DNA of 64,000 nt. Source: Candidatus Aminicenantota bacterium (GTDB taxonomy: Bacteria; Acidobacteriota; Aminicenantia; Aminicenantales; Aminicenantaceae). Location of the stretch: contig JAFGMO010000095.1 of assembly GCA_016927475.1 (NCBI GenBank), positions 54,188-118,187 of the forward strand, written 5' to 3'. The notes under the pieces were generated by a model. The model searched no databases. It was given only the letters and a program-made list of their open reading frames with translations, and had not been told where the DNA came from. Position 1 is the stretch's first letter, and the number at the start of each line of letters is the position of its first letter. Positions 55,468-63,949 of the stretch are shown here, in pieces. The translations under genes were made by a program, and so were the position numbers.

Positions 55468-57759
55468 TTAGCCATTATGTTTTTTCTCTTGTTGCAGCCG
55501 GCCCAAGGCATAACCTATCTGCCCCAACGAGATCGATTCATCGTTTGGTGAGTATGTGACGTTCCGAAGGACACGAAATCCTTTGTTCTCGAGAAGAGAA
55601 GCTGTGAATTCGTAAAGTTTTTTATTCAGAAAGACACCTCCACTGAGGACGACCGTATGAATGTTAAAATCTTTCCGAGTTTTATCCGCAATGGCGGCGG
55701 CGGCTTGAGCCAGGGTCATGTGGAATTCGGCTGAAATTCGACAAATGGGTGTCTTTTTTTTATATTCTGAGACAACAGCACGGATGGCGGGCAAAAATGA
55801 GATGCGCCAGGGGATGGTTTTGTCGATAATTTCGAAAGGGTACCCTTTTCCGGCATGGTCTGCGGCTTGAGCTTCAAAACGCATAGGGGCTTCAGCTTCG
55901 AATTCCATCTCAAGAGGAGATGTGCCGGCAAGAAAAGATACGGCGTCAAACAATCTTCCGCAACTTGAAGTAAGAGGGCTGTTGATCTCCCGGCCGATCA
56001 TACTCAGGATTCCCTTGATTTTGGCTGGGGAAATATTTTTTAGTGAAGGGACATCAGGAAGAGGAAGTCCGAAGGCCGCGTTAAGATAAGAAACAGCCAT
56101 CCGCCATGGCTGCCTTGAAGCTTGATCGCCTCCGGGAAGGGGGACTTCCAGAAAATGCCCTAACCTGCGGTATGAGGAATAATCGGCAAGGAGAAATTCA
56201 CCTCCCCAGGCGCCGCCGTCGGAGCCGTAACCGTATCCGTCCCAGATAATGCCCAGAGCTTTTTCATTCTTTGGCAGATGATGTTCTAGAAAGACGGCCA
56301 AAACATGAGCGTAGTGATGCTGCACCTGTAGATGGGGAATATTCATCTTTTCTGCGTAACGGGTTGTATGAAAATCAGGATGAAGATCGGAAACCACGGT
56401 ATCGGGGTGTATGTCAAAAAGTTTGGTCAGATGATTGACGGTTTCTTCGAAATAAGCGAAATTCCGGTAATCGTCCAGGTCTCCCAGAAACTGGCTGGTG
56501 ACCGCGTATCCGTTTTTGTAAATCGAAATGGTGTCCTTGAGCTCTCCCCCAAGAGCGAGAATGTGTTTTTTGGAAGCCAGGAACGAAGGCATTTTCTGAG
56601 GATAAGGAACATATCCTCGCGCCCGGCGAATAAACAGGGGAGTGCCCATAGTCACTTTGAGAACAGAATCATCCGCACGCATGTGGATGGGGCGGTCGTG
56701 TGTCAGCACATAATCGCATAGATTGCGGATTTCATCTCTATCGTTTTTTATAATTGGAGCGTCTTTTGGATTGGAGCTTGTGGCCACGATCAGGTCAATG
56801 TTTTCGAGAAGAAGAGCATGGAGAGGAGTGTAGGGCAGCATGAATCCCATCATATCGATGTGAGGGGCTATGCCGGGAATGTCTTTTTTCTTTTTAAGCA
56901 AAACGATGGGGCGTCTGGGGTCTGAGAGGTGAATTCTCTCTTCCTCGCTTATCCAGGCATATCGCTCGATGACATCCAAGCTTCGGGCCATCAAAGCAAG
57001 AGGTTTTCTTTTTCTTTTTTTTACCGATCTTAAGCGGTGAACGGATCTGAGGTTGAAGGGATCGCAAGTGATATGAAAACCTCCCAGTCCCTTGATGGAA
57101 ACAAGAAAACCTTCTCTAAGAAGCCCTGCGGCCCGTTCTATGCCGCCGGTTTCCTTTTTTGCCGGTTTGGCCCGGAACAGGGCGATCTTTGGTCCGCAAA
57201 CGGGGCAGGCGATGGGTTGAGCATGGTAGCGGCGGTCGAGGGGATCCGTATACTCACGGCGGCAGTCCGGGCACATAATGAAAGAATCCATAGTGGTTTG
57301 TGGCCTATCATAGGGAAGATCTCTGACAATGGTATAGCGGGGGCCGCAGTTGGTGCAGTTAATGAAAGGATATCTGTATCTTCGGTCGGATGAACTCCTC
57401 ATTTCTTCAAGGCAGTCCGGACAAACGGAAATATCCGGTGAGATGAAAACAAAACTTTTTCCCTTGGTTGTTTTTTTGATGGTAAAACCGCGGCATCCGC
57501 TAAAAGAGGCTCTGCCGGTCACCAAACGTTCCAACTTGGCTAAAGGAGGAAGTTCGCATTCAAGCTCTTTCAAAAAGGAACCTATGGCGTCCGGCTTGAA
57601 ACTTTCGAGATGGATCTCGACACCTTCCCCTATATTTTTTACCCAGCCCCGGCAGCCGTGTTTATGGGCAAGACGGTAGACAAAGGGGCGAAAGCCGACC
57701 CCCTGGACAACGCCAAAAACGGATATATTCAGAGCATTATTTTTTAGGTCACGTGTCAT
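55468..57759 (-). CDS. hypF: Carbamoyltransferase HypF
   Basis: A 763-aa HypF. ATG 57759 gives the usual N-terminus; the longer frame overlaps queH. The acylphosphatase-like domain has SVFGVVQGVGFRPFVYRLA (residues ~12-30). Two zinc fingers (CPDCLEEM...CTNCGPRY and CPDCRREY...CPVCGPKI), a YrdC-like domain and the C-terminal Kae1-like domain with HHYAHVLAVFLEH and VLSGGVFLNKKL follow. It makes the thiocarboxamide on HypE from carbamoyl phosphate. It is located 28 kb from hypCDE. Confidence 0.96.
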   Translation of the reverse strand: MTRDLKNNALNISVFGVVQGVGFRPFVYRLAHKHGCRGWVKNIGEGVEIHLESFKPDAIGSFLKELECELPPLAKLERLVTGRASFSGCRGFTIKKTTKGKSFVFISPDISVCPDCLEEMRSSSDRRYRYPFINCTNCGPRYTIVRDLPYDRPQTTMDSFIMCPDCRREYTDPLDRRYHAQPIACPVCGPKIALFRAKPAKKETGGIERAAGLLREGFLVSIKGLGGFHITCDPFNLRSVHRLRSVKKRKRKPLALMARSLDVIERYAWISEEERIHLSDPRRPIVLLKKKKDIPGIAPHIDMMGFMLPYTPLHALLLENIDLIVATSSNPKDAPIIKNDRDEIRNLCDYVLTHDRPIHMRADDSVLKVTMGTPLFIRRARGYVPYPQKMPSFLASKKHILALGGELKDTISIYKNGYAVTSQFLGDLDDYRNFAYFEETVNHLTKLFDIHPDTVVSDLHPDFHTTRYAEKMNIPHLQVQHHYAHVLAVFLEHHLPKNEKALGIIWDGYGYGSDGGAWGGEFLLADYSSYRRLGHFLEVPLPGGDQASRQPWRMAVSYLNAAFGLPLPDVPSLKNISPAKIKGILSMIGREINSPLTSSCGRLFDAVSFLAGTSPLEMEFEAEAPMRFEAQAADHAGKGYPFEIIDKTIPWRISFLPAIRAVVSEYKKKTPICRISAEFHMTLAQAAAAIADKTRKDFNIHTVVLSGGVFLNKKLYEFTASLLENKGFRVLRNVTYSPNDESISLGQIGYALGRLQQEKKHNG

Positions 57760-57760
57760 T

Positions 57761-58333
57761 CTATCCCCGATCTTTTTTGACCTTCCGTCTCTTTTCCATT
57801 TCCTGAAAGGAATAAATACATCCACAGTAGTTCTGGCGGTAAAGGCCGAAGCGAAGGCTGAGTTCAACGCTTTTTTTAAAACCGTCTTTCTTTTTAAAGT
57901 CACTTTCGAAAAAGCTGATTTTGTATTTATTGCCAAGCATACGTCCAATTCTGTTGAGGACGGCGGCTTTTTTCCAGGGGCTGAGACTCATAACGGTTGT
58001 GAAATAATCATAACCTTCGCTGGATGCCCTGCGAGCCGTCCGGTCGAGACGTAAAGCATAGCAGATGTCACATCTTAGTCCTTTTTCCGGTTCCTTTTTG
58101 AATCTTTTGGTTTTGGCCAACCAGAAAGAGGCGTCATAGTCCCCTTCCAGCAGATCAAACGGCATGGATTGGGCCACTTTTCTGGTTTCTTCCAGCCTAA
58201 GCTGGTATTCTTTTCCTGGATAAATATTGGGATTGTAAAAATATCCGGTAACGCGGTATCTTTCTTTAAGAAGTTTCATGACATAAAGCGCGTCCGGCGC
58301 ACAGCAAATGTGTACCAGAATCGAAGGCTTCAT
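57761..58333 (-). CDS. queH: Epoxyqueuosine reductase QueH
   Basis: A 190-aa protein of the QueH (DUF208) family, which reduces epoxyqueuosine to queuosine in tRNA with an iron-sulfur cluster and a second metal. HICCAPD carries the CC pair at residues 10-11, CDICYALRL the next pair and YCGCIYS the C-terminal pair. It lies 1 nt upstream of hypF on the same strand. tgt at 42369 supplies the preceding pathway step. Confidence 0.93.
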   Translation of the reverse strand: MKPSILVHICCAPDALYVMKLLKERYRVTGYFYNPNIYPGKEYQLRLEETRKVAQSMPFDLLEGDYDASFWLAKTKRFKKEPEKGLRCDICYALRLDRTARRASSEGYDYFTTVMSLSPWKKAAVLNRIGRMLGNKYKISFFESDFKKKDGFKKSVELSLRFGLYRQNYCGCIYSFQEMEKRRKVKKDRG

Positions 58334-58473
58334 CGTTCATTCCTTTTTTTGATACCTGACCGGCGTAAAAAATCACGCATACTGCCGTGAATAATGCACG
58401 TTAAATATTGTACTCCACACAATAGCAAAATGCTATACAATCTATAAGATTAGTAGGGGCTTATAAGAGGGAA

Positions 58474-59514
58474 TCAGAGATCATCGATTTGTCTTTCCAG
58501 ATTCCGGATTCTTTTTTCCGCCCGGTCAATCCGGGAAAAATATAGATTCAGGGCGTTATTATTCGGCCGCTCTTTTATCATAACTTCGCCGAGCCGGCGG
58601 AGAAGTGGATCTTTTTGAGCCTCGATTTCCTTTGTTTTTTCCGTGAAATTTTCGTACTGTTTTTCCAGCTCCTTAATGGATTTCTGCATTTTCCGCTGCC
58701 GGAGTTTTTCCTTCTTTTTTGTATCCGATATCTTCCGGTCAAATGTGGAGATCGTTTTTTCGATGCTCTCTATTTCCGTATTGATATTGTTCTGTTCCTT
58801 TTCTATAAGAGGGATATCGTTGTGAATGGAAGAAATTTTTTCCTCCAGTTCGTTGATATTGCCGTTGAGTTCTTCGATCTTGGATTTTTTTTCATCGAGA
58901 GAGAGTCTATCGGATTGTTCCGTTGTTTCCATTTCTTTTTGAAGGGAATGTATGTTTTTTTCGAAGTCGGTCATATCTTTTTGCTTATGGCGGACATCTT
59001 TCCTTAAAGCTTTTTCTTTATTTTTTAGTTCATTAAACTGAATAATATGGGGATTTTGGTCTTTTCCCAACTCATTGAGTTTTTCTTCGTGTTTTTTAGA
59101 AAGCTCGGTCATTTTATCCTGGCCGATGTCTATTTTTACCGCAATATCTTCAGATTGTCTCTTGATACTTTCCTGTTTTTCTTCCAGCCCCCTGAGTTTT
59201 TCCAGGATCTTTTTATTTTGATCGAGTGTGATCTGTTCTGAAAAGGTTTTTTTTCCAATCTCGATAAGGAGTTCATCCTTTTTCTGTTTTTCCCTTTTCA
59301 GGCGGGCCTGGTATTGAAGTTTGATCAGCCTTTGTTTGGTCTTGAAAAAAAATGAATCCAGACGCTGACGAAGATCCTTGTCCCTGAGAAAAATAAAGAT
59401 AACCAAAAGGAGAATGATGGAAAGAAGAAACCAAAAAATCCAGAAAGGAAGACCTTCTTTGCTATCCGGGGGAGGAAGATTTGTCGTAAATATGGAGTCA
59501 AAAAAAGATTTCAT
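58474..59514 (-). CDS. Membrane-anchored long coiled-coil protein
   Basis: A 346-aa protein with one helix at residues ~24-44, followed by ~290 residues of nearly continuous heptad-like coiled coil rich in Glu, Lys and Leu. A short C-terminal segment, SRIDRAEKRIRNLERQIDDL, ends it. I recognise no enzymatic motif. It could be a cytoplasmic or periplasmic spacer or scaffold; the orientation is unclear. It stands alone, 140 nt away from queH. Confidence 0.6.
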   Translation of the reverse strand: MKSFFDSIFTTNLPPPDSKEGLPFWIFWFLLSIILLLVIFIFLRDKDLRQRLDSFFFKTKQRLIKLQYQARLKREKQKKDELLIEIGKKTFSEQITLDQNKKILEKLRGLEEKQESIKRQSEDIAVKIDIGQDKMTELSKKHEEKLNELGKDQNPHIIQFNELKNKEKALRKDVRHKQKDMTDFEKNIHSLQKEMETTEQSDRLSLDEKKSKIEELNGNINELEEKISSIHNDIPLIEKEQNNINTEIESIEKTISTFDRKISDTKKKEKLRQRKMQKSIKELEKQYENFTEKTKEIEAQKDPLLRRLGEVMIKERPNNNALNLYFSRIDRAEKRIRNLERQIDDL

Positions 59515-59716
59515 AAAACTTCACAGGAAACGAGTTTTAGCGAGCAGAATACATAAGAATAGATGTATTTTTTGTCATTATTGCATGGATGAATGCGCAT
59601 TATTTTTATTGATTGAAAAAATTATATGAAACATTCATATCTTTTTATAAATCCTTTGTCAATACCCGGCCGCGATGATGAGCCGGATCGGAACAATGCC
59701 GGAAGGCAGGAAAAAA

Positions 59717-60967
59717 TCACGTTTTTCCGCTCTCATGCTGGCTGATGCACCATTCTATCAAGTAGATCATAGCGGGAAGGTTTTCATTAAAGATGCTTTG
59801 GATATCCTCTTCAGCATTAAAAAACCCTCCGTGAAAAAGGTCTATGGGAGGAAGTTCGATTGTGAGAGAAGGAATACCGTAAATCCCGTAACTCCAGTCG
59901 GTCGTATCTCCGTTTGTTAAGTACATTGCCTGGCCGGCCTGACCGTAAGAGTAAGTGCGGCCGTTGACCGCCCACATTAAATCGGACATTTTTGAGACTA
60001 TCTGGTGATGAAGTGTGGAATCAGGCGGGGCTTCAGGCGTGTAGCCCCAAGGATAAATGATAATTTGGGAATAACTATGGTAGCTGACCAGGGCTTGAAA
60101 ATTCCTGTCGCGGAAAAGGTCCCGCACCGCCTGTGTTTCAGGTTCGGAAAAAGGAGCCGTTCCCCGGTAGACACTGGATGTCGTATTGGAACTGGAACCG
60201 ACGTTATCGATGCCCCACATGTAGTCATAATTCCTATTGAGATCAACACCGTAGCTGCCGTCTCCGTTGTCTCGCATATTCTTGCGCCAGTAGCGGTAAA
60301 CATAAATAGAATACTCCAGTCCGTCGGGATTCAGCAGGGGGATAATCCAGATTTCGCTTTTGTCGACGAGGGATTTGATGCTGGTGTTTGATTCGTATTG
60401 TTCCGCCAGGTGTTTTATGAAGAGGAAAGGGACTTCCACGGATATCCATTCCCGGGCATGATGGCATCCGATGAAAATGACCTCGGCCTCATCCTCATCT
60501 TCCGAAACGTTATCGCTTATTTTTACTGCATAGATACTGCGGGATTCCAAGCTTTTGCCTATGTCCTTCACCTGAATGATCGAGGGGAATCTGTTTTCGA
60601 TATCGCGGATTTCCTGTTCGAGTTCGGTATACGTGTGGTAGGCTCCGTTGATATTGATGCCGTGTGTGATGTTTTCCGGTGCGGAGGCAGAAGCCGGGCG
60701 CTCGACGGAAAAGGTTATACCATATTTTTGAAGAAGGACCTTTTCTTCAGAGCTGATGATAAAATAGAGGCGGTTTTTCCATTCCATCAAACGATCAAGC
60801 TTGAGGGGGGCAAGCTTTATCACGTTCTCCTCGGTTTTTTCCGTGCTGATAATCTCCAAGTCCTGATGAATAGGAGGGCTGGCCGTTAAGATGTATCCCC
60901 ATAAAAGAATCCAGGCGAGAATAAGTCCTTTTTTAAGTTCCATTTTTTGATTCATTGTTTTTTTCAT
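59717..60967 (-). CDS. M14 family zinc carboxypeptidase, exported
   Basis: A 416-aa enzyme with a signal peptide (hydrophobic stretch ~14-29) and a propeptide-like region to ~100. The catalytic domain has zinc ligands His170 and Glu173 (GCHHAREW), His297 (LVSYHSYSQ) and the general base Glu371 (SLTIELPP). The substrate-site motifs NPDGLEYS and VDLNRNYDYMWG are also present. It probably trims peptides in the periplasm or outside the cell. It is separated from the OMP gene by 35 nt on the same strand. Confidence 0.93.
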   Translation of the reverse strand: MKKTMNQKMELKKGLILAWILLWGYILTASPPIHQDLEIISTEKTEENVIKLAPLKLDRLMEWKNRLYFIISSEEKVLLQKYGITFSVERPASASAPENITHGININGAYHTYTELEQEIRDIENRFPSIIQVKDIGKSLESRSIYAVKISDNVSEDEDEAEVIFIGCHHAREWISVEVPFLFIKHLAEQYESNTSIKSLVDKSEIWIIPLLNPDGLEYSIYVYRYWRKNMRDNGDGSYGVDLNRNYDYMWGIDNVGSSSNTTSSVYRGTAPFSEPETQAVRDLFRDRNFQALVSYHSYSQIIIYPWGYTPEAPPDSTLHHQIVSKMSDLMWAVNGRTYSYGQAGQAMYLTNGDTTDWSYGIYGIPSLTIELPPIDLFHGGFFNAEEDIQSIFNENLPAMIYLIEWCISQHESGKT

Positions 60968-61002
60968 TTTTGTTCCTTTAGAGGAACATGTTTACACTTT
61001 AA

Positions 61003-62235
61003 TCATAAAAACAAGATAGCCGTTACGGCGTACTTCTTTCCTGTAAGAGAATCTCCTGACCCAATTTCTTTTCCCAGAGCTCCTCCTATATCCAGTTGGA
61101 AATTTTTCCATCGAATACCGGTTCCTAGGGTTATATAAAGATAGGATGATTTGGGTGTGTTCATGGGCTGGGGATCAACAATGACACCAAAACGGATGGG
61201 CAAATGCATGGAAACATCGGTTCTTTTACTGAGAGGATCATATTCGATACCGGCTCCGGCTTTAATTACATTTCGAAAATCGCGAGGTCTGGTTTCTTCG
61301 AAATAAGTGACCGTGTATTTGTTCCAATTGAAAAAGATAACGTCCAGGGCTGTTCGGAGTGATGGGCTGAGTTGGTAGTCCAGGCCGACACCGGCAATCA
61401 GCGGCATTTTATATGTATTGTCGGATGATGACGGAATCTTGATATCCGTATTGCCCAATGGGGATTGGTATCGGAAAAGGCTGCTGCCTTCGGCTTTACG
61501 CGTGTAGGGTGTTCTAATGATGCCGGCCAGAGTGAGTTTATTCCCGAGATCCAGCGCGACCCCGATAATAAATGAATATCCTGTAAATGTCATGGATTTT
61601 ATGTCGGATATCGTTGTCTGAGAGGTAAAAAATTCTTCCGTTATTTCCTTGTTCCAGTCTCCGGAGTGGATGTTAAACCCAATACCGAGGGAAAAATTCT
61701 TAAAAATTTTTCTTGAAAGAGATATATTGATGTTTTTTATGGACCCTTCCTGGTTGAATAACATGCTGTAGGTCGTGGTTCCTGCGCTTTCGGAATCCAG
61801 GTCAACCGGCGGGCGGTTGAAATGCTGGCTGCTGGAATAACTCAGCGCTGTCGCCCAATTCCCGATGCGAAAAGAGGCGCCGATAAAATCCAGGGAATGG
61901 ATATGGGAAAAAATAGGGCCGGATGAGGAGAGAACTCCTGTGTTGACAAGAGAATATTTAAACAGGGAAGCGGCGGTATAGGAATAATTCAAGCTGAAAC
62001 TGAACCGGGGCAGTTGGAAAAGAAGGGCAGGATTGGTAAGGGAACATGAGGTGTCCTGGGTTCGGGCCAGTACCACACCGCCCATTCCAAGCGATGAAGA
62101 GGTTGTTACTCCCAGAATGTTCCAGGTCATAACCGGCGCTTCATCTTCATACTGGCCGATGATAAGTTGGGCATTAAGAAGCGGAACTCCCACAAGGAAT
62201 ACAATACATATGAAAGAAGAGCCATATTTTCGCAT
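61003..62235 (-). CDS. FadL/OmpP1-like outer membrane beta-barrel protein
   Basis: About 410 aa. ATG 62235 is chosen because it gives a normal signal peptide (MRKYGSSFICIVFLVGVPLLNA); an ATG six codons earlier is also possible. The N-terminal SSLGMGGVVLARTQDTSCSLTNPALLF segment, with its NPA motif, is typical of the FadL/OmpP1 and PorV-like group. Many alternating hydrophobic strands and a terminal aromatic strand follow. It may transport hydrophobic compounds across the outer membrane. Confidence 0.82.
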   Translation of the reverse strand: MRKYGSSFICIVFLVGVPLLNAQLIIGQYEDEAPVMTWNILGVTTSSSLGMGGVVLARTQDTSCSLTNPALLFQLPRFSFSLNYSYTAASLFKYSLVNTGVLSSSGPIFSHIHSLDFIGASFRIGNWATALSYSSSQHFNRPPVDLDSESAGTTTYSMLFNQEGSIKNINISLSRKIFKNFSLGIGFNIHSGDWNKEITEEFFTSQTTISDIKSMTFTGYSFIIGVALDLGNKLTLAGIIRTPYTRKAEGSSLFRYQSPLGNTDIKIPSSSDNTYKMPLIAGVGLDYQLSPSLRTALDVIFFNWNKYTVTYFEETRPRDFRNVIKAGAGIEYDPLSKRTDVSMHLPIRFGVIVDPQPMNTPKSSYLYITLGTGIRWKNFQLDIGGALGKEIGSGDSLTGKKYAVTAILFL

Positions 62236-62518
62236 TAAAATAAAATTATACATTTTTTATGAGGGATTAGTAAGTGTAATTTGGAATTGGAATTCCCCTA
62301 ATTTTTTTAGTTTTCTTAGAAACATCAGTGGTATCATATATGGAGGGGTTCTGTCACAGCTCTTCCCCATCTTCACTTCGTTCCGGTTGGGGAGCCCTTT
62401 CGCCGCGCACTCCTTTTCTTTATCTGTTAAATATTTCATTTTGCCTAGTTCCTGATTCTGTAAAGAAAACTTAAAAAAAAAGAATGAGCACTAAAGTGAA
62501 AGGGCGATTAAAGGTACC

Positions 62519-62600
62519 CCAAAAATGGCATATTCCACTTCATTTTATCGCGAATTTATGTGTTTCCTTTTGGTTATACTAAACTTGATGCCATTTTTGG
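62519..62600. repeat. 13-bp perfect inverted repeat with 56-bp loop
   Basis: CCAAAAATGGCAT (62519-62531) and ATGCCATTTTTGG (62588-62600) are perfect inverses in the gap of about 600 bp between the OMP gene and the TlpA-like gene. The arms differ from the main element family. The function is unknown. The rest of the gap from 62254 to 62518 holds no supported gene. Confidence 0.65.
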
Positions 62601-62724
62601 AGGATCTCATCAAATTTGGAAATGTCAAGACAAGGAAAAAAGAGAGAAAGAGTTATTGTTTTAATTCTTTATTAATATGATAATTTAAGTATTGTTTTTT
62701 TAAGCTAAATCTGGTATCATTACA

Positions 62725-62752
62725 AAAACTTAATATATCTATATTAAGTTTT
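62725..62752. promoter_or_regulatory. 28-bp perfect palindrome upstream of TlpA-like gene
   Basis: AAAACTTAATATA and TATATTAAGTTTT are perfect 13-bp arms with a 2-nt centre. It lies ~95 nt before the TlpA-like ATG and directly abuts an element remnant. It may be an operator or a terminator of a distant transcript. Confidence 0.5.
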
Positions 62753-62778
62753 ATTATTCACGAGCCAAGCTTGCCGCA
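62753..62778 (-). repeat. Right-end remnant of repeat element, copy H
   Basis: TTATTCACGAGCCAAGCTTGCCG is the reverse complement of the right end of copies D1 and E. The rest of the element is missing, so only an end has been left here. Confidence 0.65.
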
Positions 62779-62845
62779 TGAGATGTTACGGGAAATATTT
62801 TTCGTTGATAATTTTTAAAGCAGGAAAAAATTTAAGGAGAAAACC

Positions 62846-63346
62846 ATGAAAAAAGGATTGCTCTTAGCAATGGTTTGCTTTCTTGTTTCAGGGCCGCTTT
62901 TTTCTGAAAATGGACAAAGCCAAATACCCGATATTACGATCACGGATATACAAGGGAAAAAAATTTCCTTTTCTGCCTTGAAAGGGAAAATTATTATCCT
63001 GAATTTTTGGGCGACATGGTGTCCGCCTTGCCGTACGGAAATCCCCGATTTTATAGATGCCTACGCCCAGCATAAAAACGACGGCATGGTGATCATTGGC
63101 ATATCGCTTGATAGAGGGGGACCGGCTGTTGTTAAAAATTTTGCCGAAACAAATAAGATTAATTATCCGCTGGCGATGATGACCCGGGAGATATATCAAT
63201 CATTCGATATCGGACAGTATATTCCCGCTACATTTATTATTGACCGTCAAGGTAAAATCATCCAGAAAAAAGTCGGCCCGATGACAAAGGAGAATCTCGA
63301 TCAGATTTTTGAAGTTTTAAGTGGTGATAAAGAGAACAGATTATGA
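62846..63346 (+). CDS. TlpA/ResA-like periplasmic thioredoxin
   Basis: A 166-aa protein with a signal peptide (residues 1-20) and a thioredoxin fold. The redox motif is WCPPC at Cys59 and Cys62 inside NFWATWCPPCRTEIPDF. The cis-Pro loop is in IPATFIIDRQGKI. A good ribosome binding site (AAGGAG) lies 8 nt upstream. A periplasmic thiol reductase is expected; the exact partner is unknown. It converges on the ferritin-like gene with 13 nt between. Confidence 0.92.
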   Translation: MKKGLLLAMVCFLVSGPLFSENGQSQIPDITITDIQGKKISFSALKGKIIILNFWATWCPPCRTEIPDFIDAYAQHKNDGMVIIGISLDRGGPAVVKNFAETNKINYPLAMMTREIYQSFDIGQYIPATFIIDRQGKIIQKKVGPMTKENLDQIFEVLSGDKENRL

Positions 63347-63359
63347 TGACATAAACTGT

Positions 63360-63863
63360 TTAAAAAGGCCAAAACCTGTTATCGTACCAGATCTGTTCTC
63401 TGATATCCTCATCGATCTTAGACAGAAATTCCATATGTGTTTTTTCCCAATCAGCCAACCATGAAAATAGTTTTTTTTCTGCGGATGAAGAGGATTGGGC
63501 CGCGTTTTGCGAATAAAAGTCTACGGCCTTTTTTTCGAAATCAAGGGCTGCTGATATAACGGCCGCTTCGAAGCCGGCGCCGTGAATATTTTTTATAACC
63601 TCCGGGCTGAGCACATATTTAGAAGTTTCGAAAGATATTGTTTCACATTCAGAGATGTCCAGCTCTTTACCTTGAATAATGAGTCTATACTGATTTTTCA
63701 GGATATCTATATGTTTTGACTCTTCTTCCGCGAGAAGCCGGAACAATTCTTTGACTCCTTCGATTTTAGTTGTCTGTTCAACGGATTGATAAAGCGCTTT
63801 TCCTTTGTGTTCAAGGAGGACAGCGCTTTTCACGATATCAAGAAGTTTATTTTTATCAGGCAT
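63360..63863 (-). CDS. Ferritin-like/rubrerythrin-domain protein
   Basis: A 167-aa four-helix protein. The iron-binding pattern is visible in LLEHKGKALYQSVEQ, EEESKHIDILKNQY, FEKKAVDFYSQNA and WEKTHMEFLSKID, with acidic and histidine residues spaced as in rubrerythrin-type di-iron sites. It lacks the C-terminal rubredoxin domain. It probably takes part in oxidative-stress defence. Two operator-like palindromes lie upstream of its start (63876 and 63924). Confidence 0.85.
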   Translation of the reverse strand: MPDKNKLLDIVKSAVLLEHKGKALYQSVEQTTKIEGVKELFRLLAEEESKHIDILKNQYRLIIQGKELDISECETISFETSKYVLSPEVIKNIHGAGFEAAVISAALDFEKKAVDFYSQNAAQSSSSAEKKLFSWLADWEKTHMEFLSKIDEDIREQIWYDNRFWPF

Positions 63864-63875
63864 TGACCCTCCTCT

Positions 63876-63905
63876 AAATAAATCAGACAGGTCTGATTTA
63901 TTTAT
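63876..63905. promoter_or_regulatory. 30-bp perfect palindrome, candidate operator 1
   Basis: TAAATAAATCAGAC and GTCTGATTTATTTA are perfect 14-bp arms with a 2-nt centre, just upstream of the ferritin-like gene. The core TCAGACNNGTCTGA recurs at 63924, the spacing expected for a dimeric repressor of TetR type. Confidence 0.65.
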
Positions 63906-63923
63906 GATCGGCTTTTTTTATAG

Positions 63924-63947
63924 ATAAGTCAAACCAGTCTGACTTGT
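63924..63947. promoter_or_regulatory. Near-palindrome, candidate operator 2
   Basis: AAGTCAAACCAGTCTGACTT contains the half-sites TCAAAC and GTCTGA, one mismatch from the core TCAGACNNGTCTGA of operator 1, and has the same 2-nt centre. Confidence 0.5.
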
Positions 63948-63949
63948 CT

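Noticed and set aside
58386..58402. CGTGAATAATGCACGTT resembling the right end of the repeat element upstream of queH
   Set aside because: The match is short, the CAGG end is changed and no other part of the element is present.
62257..62439. Possible 60-aa gene on the minus strand in the 62.3 kb gap
   Set aside because: No ribosome binding site or recognisable domain is visible; it could be a small gene, but I cannot support it.
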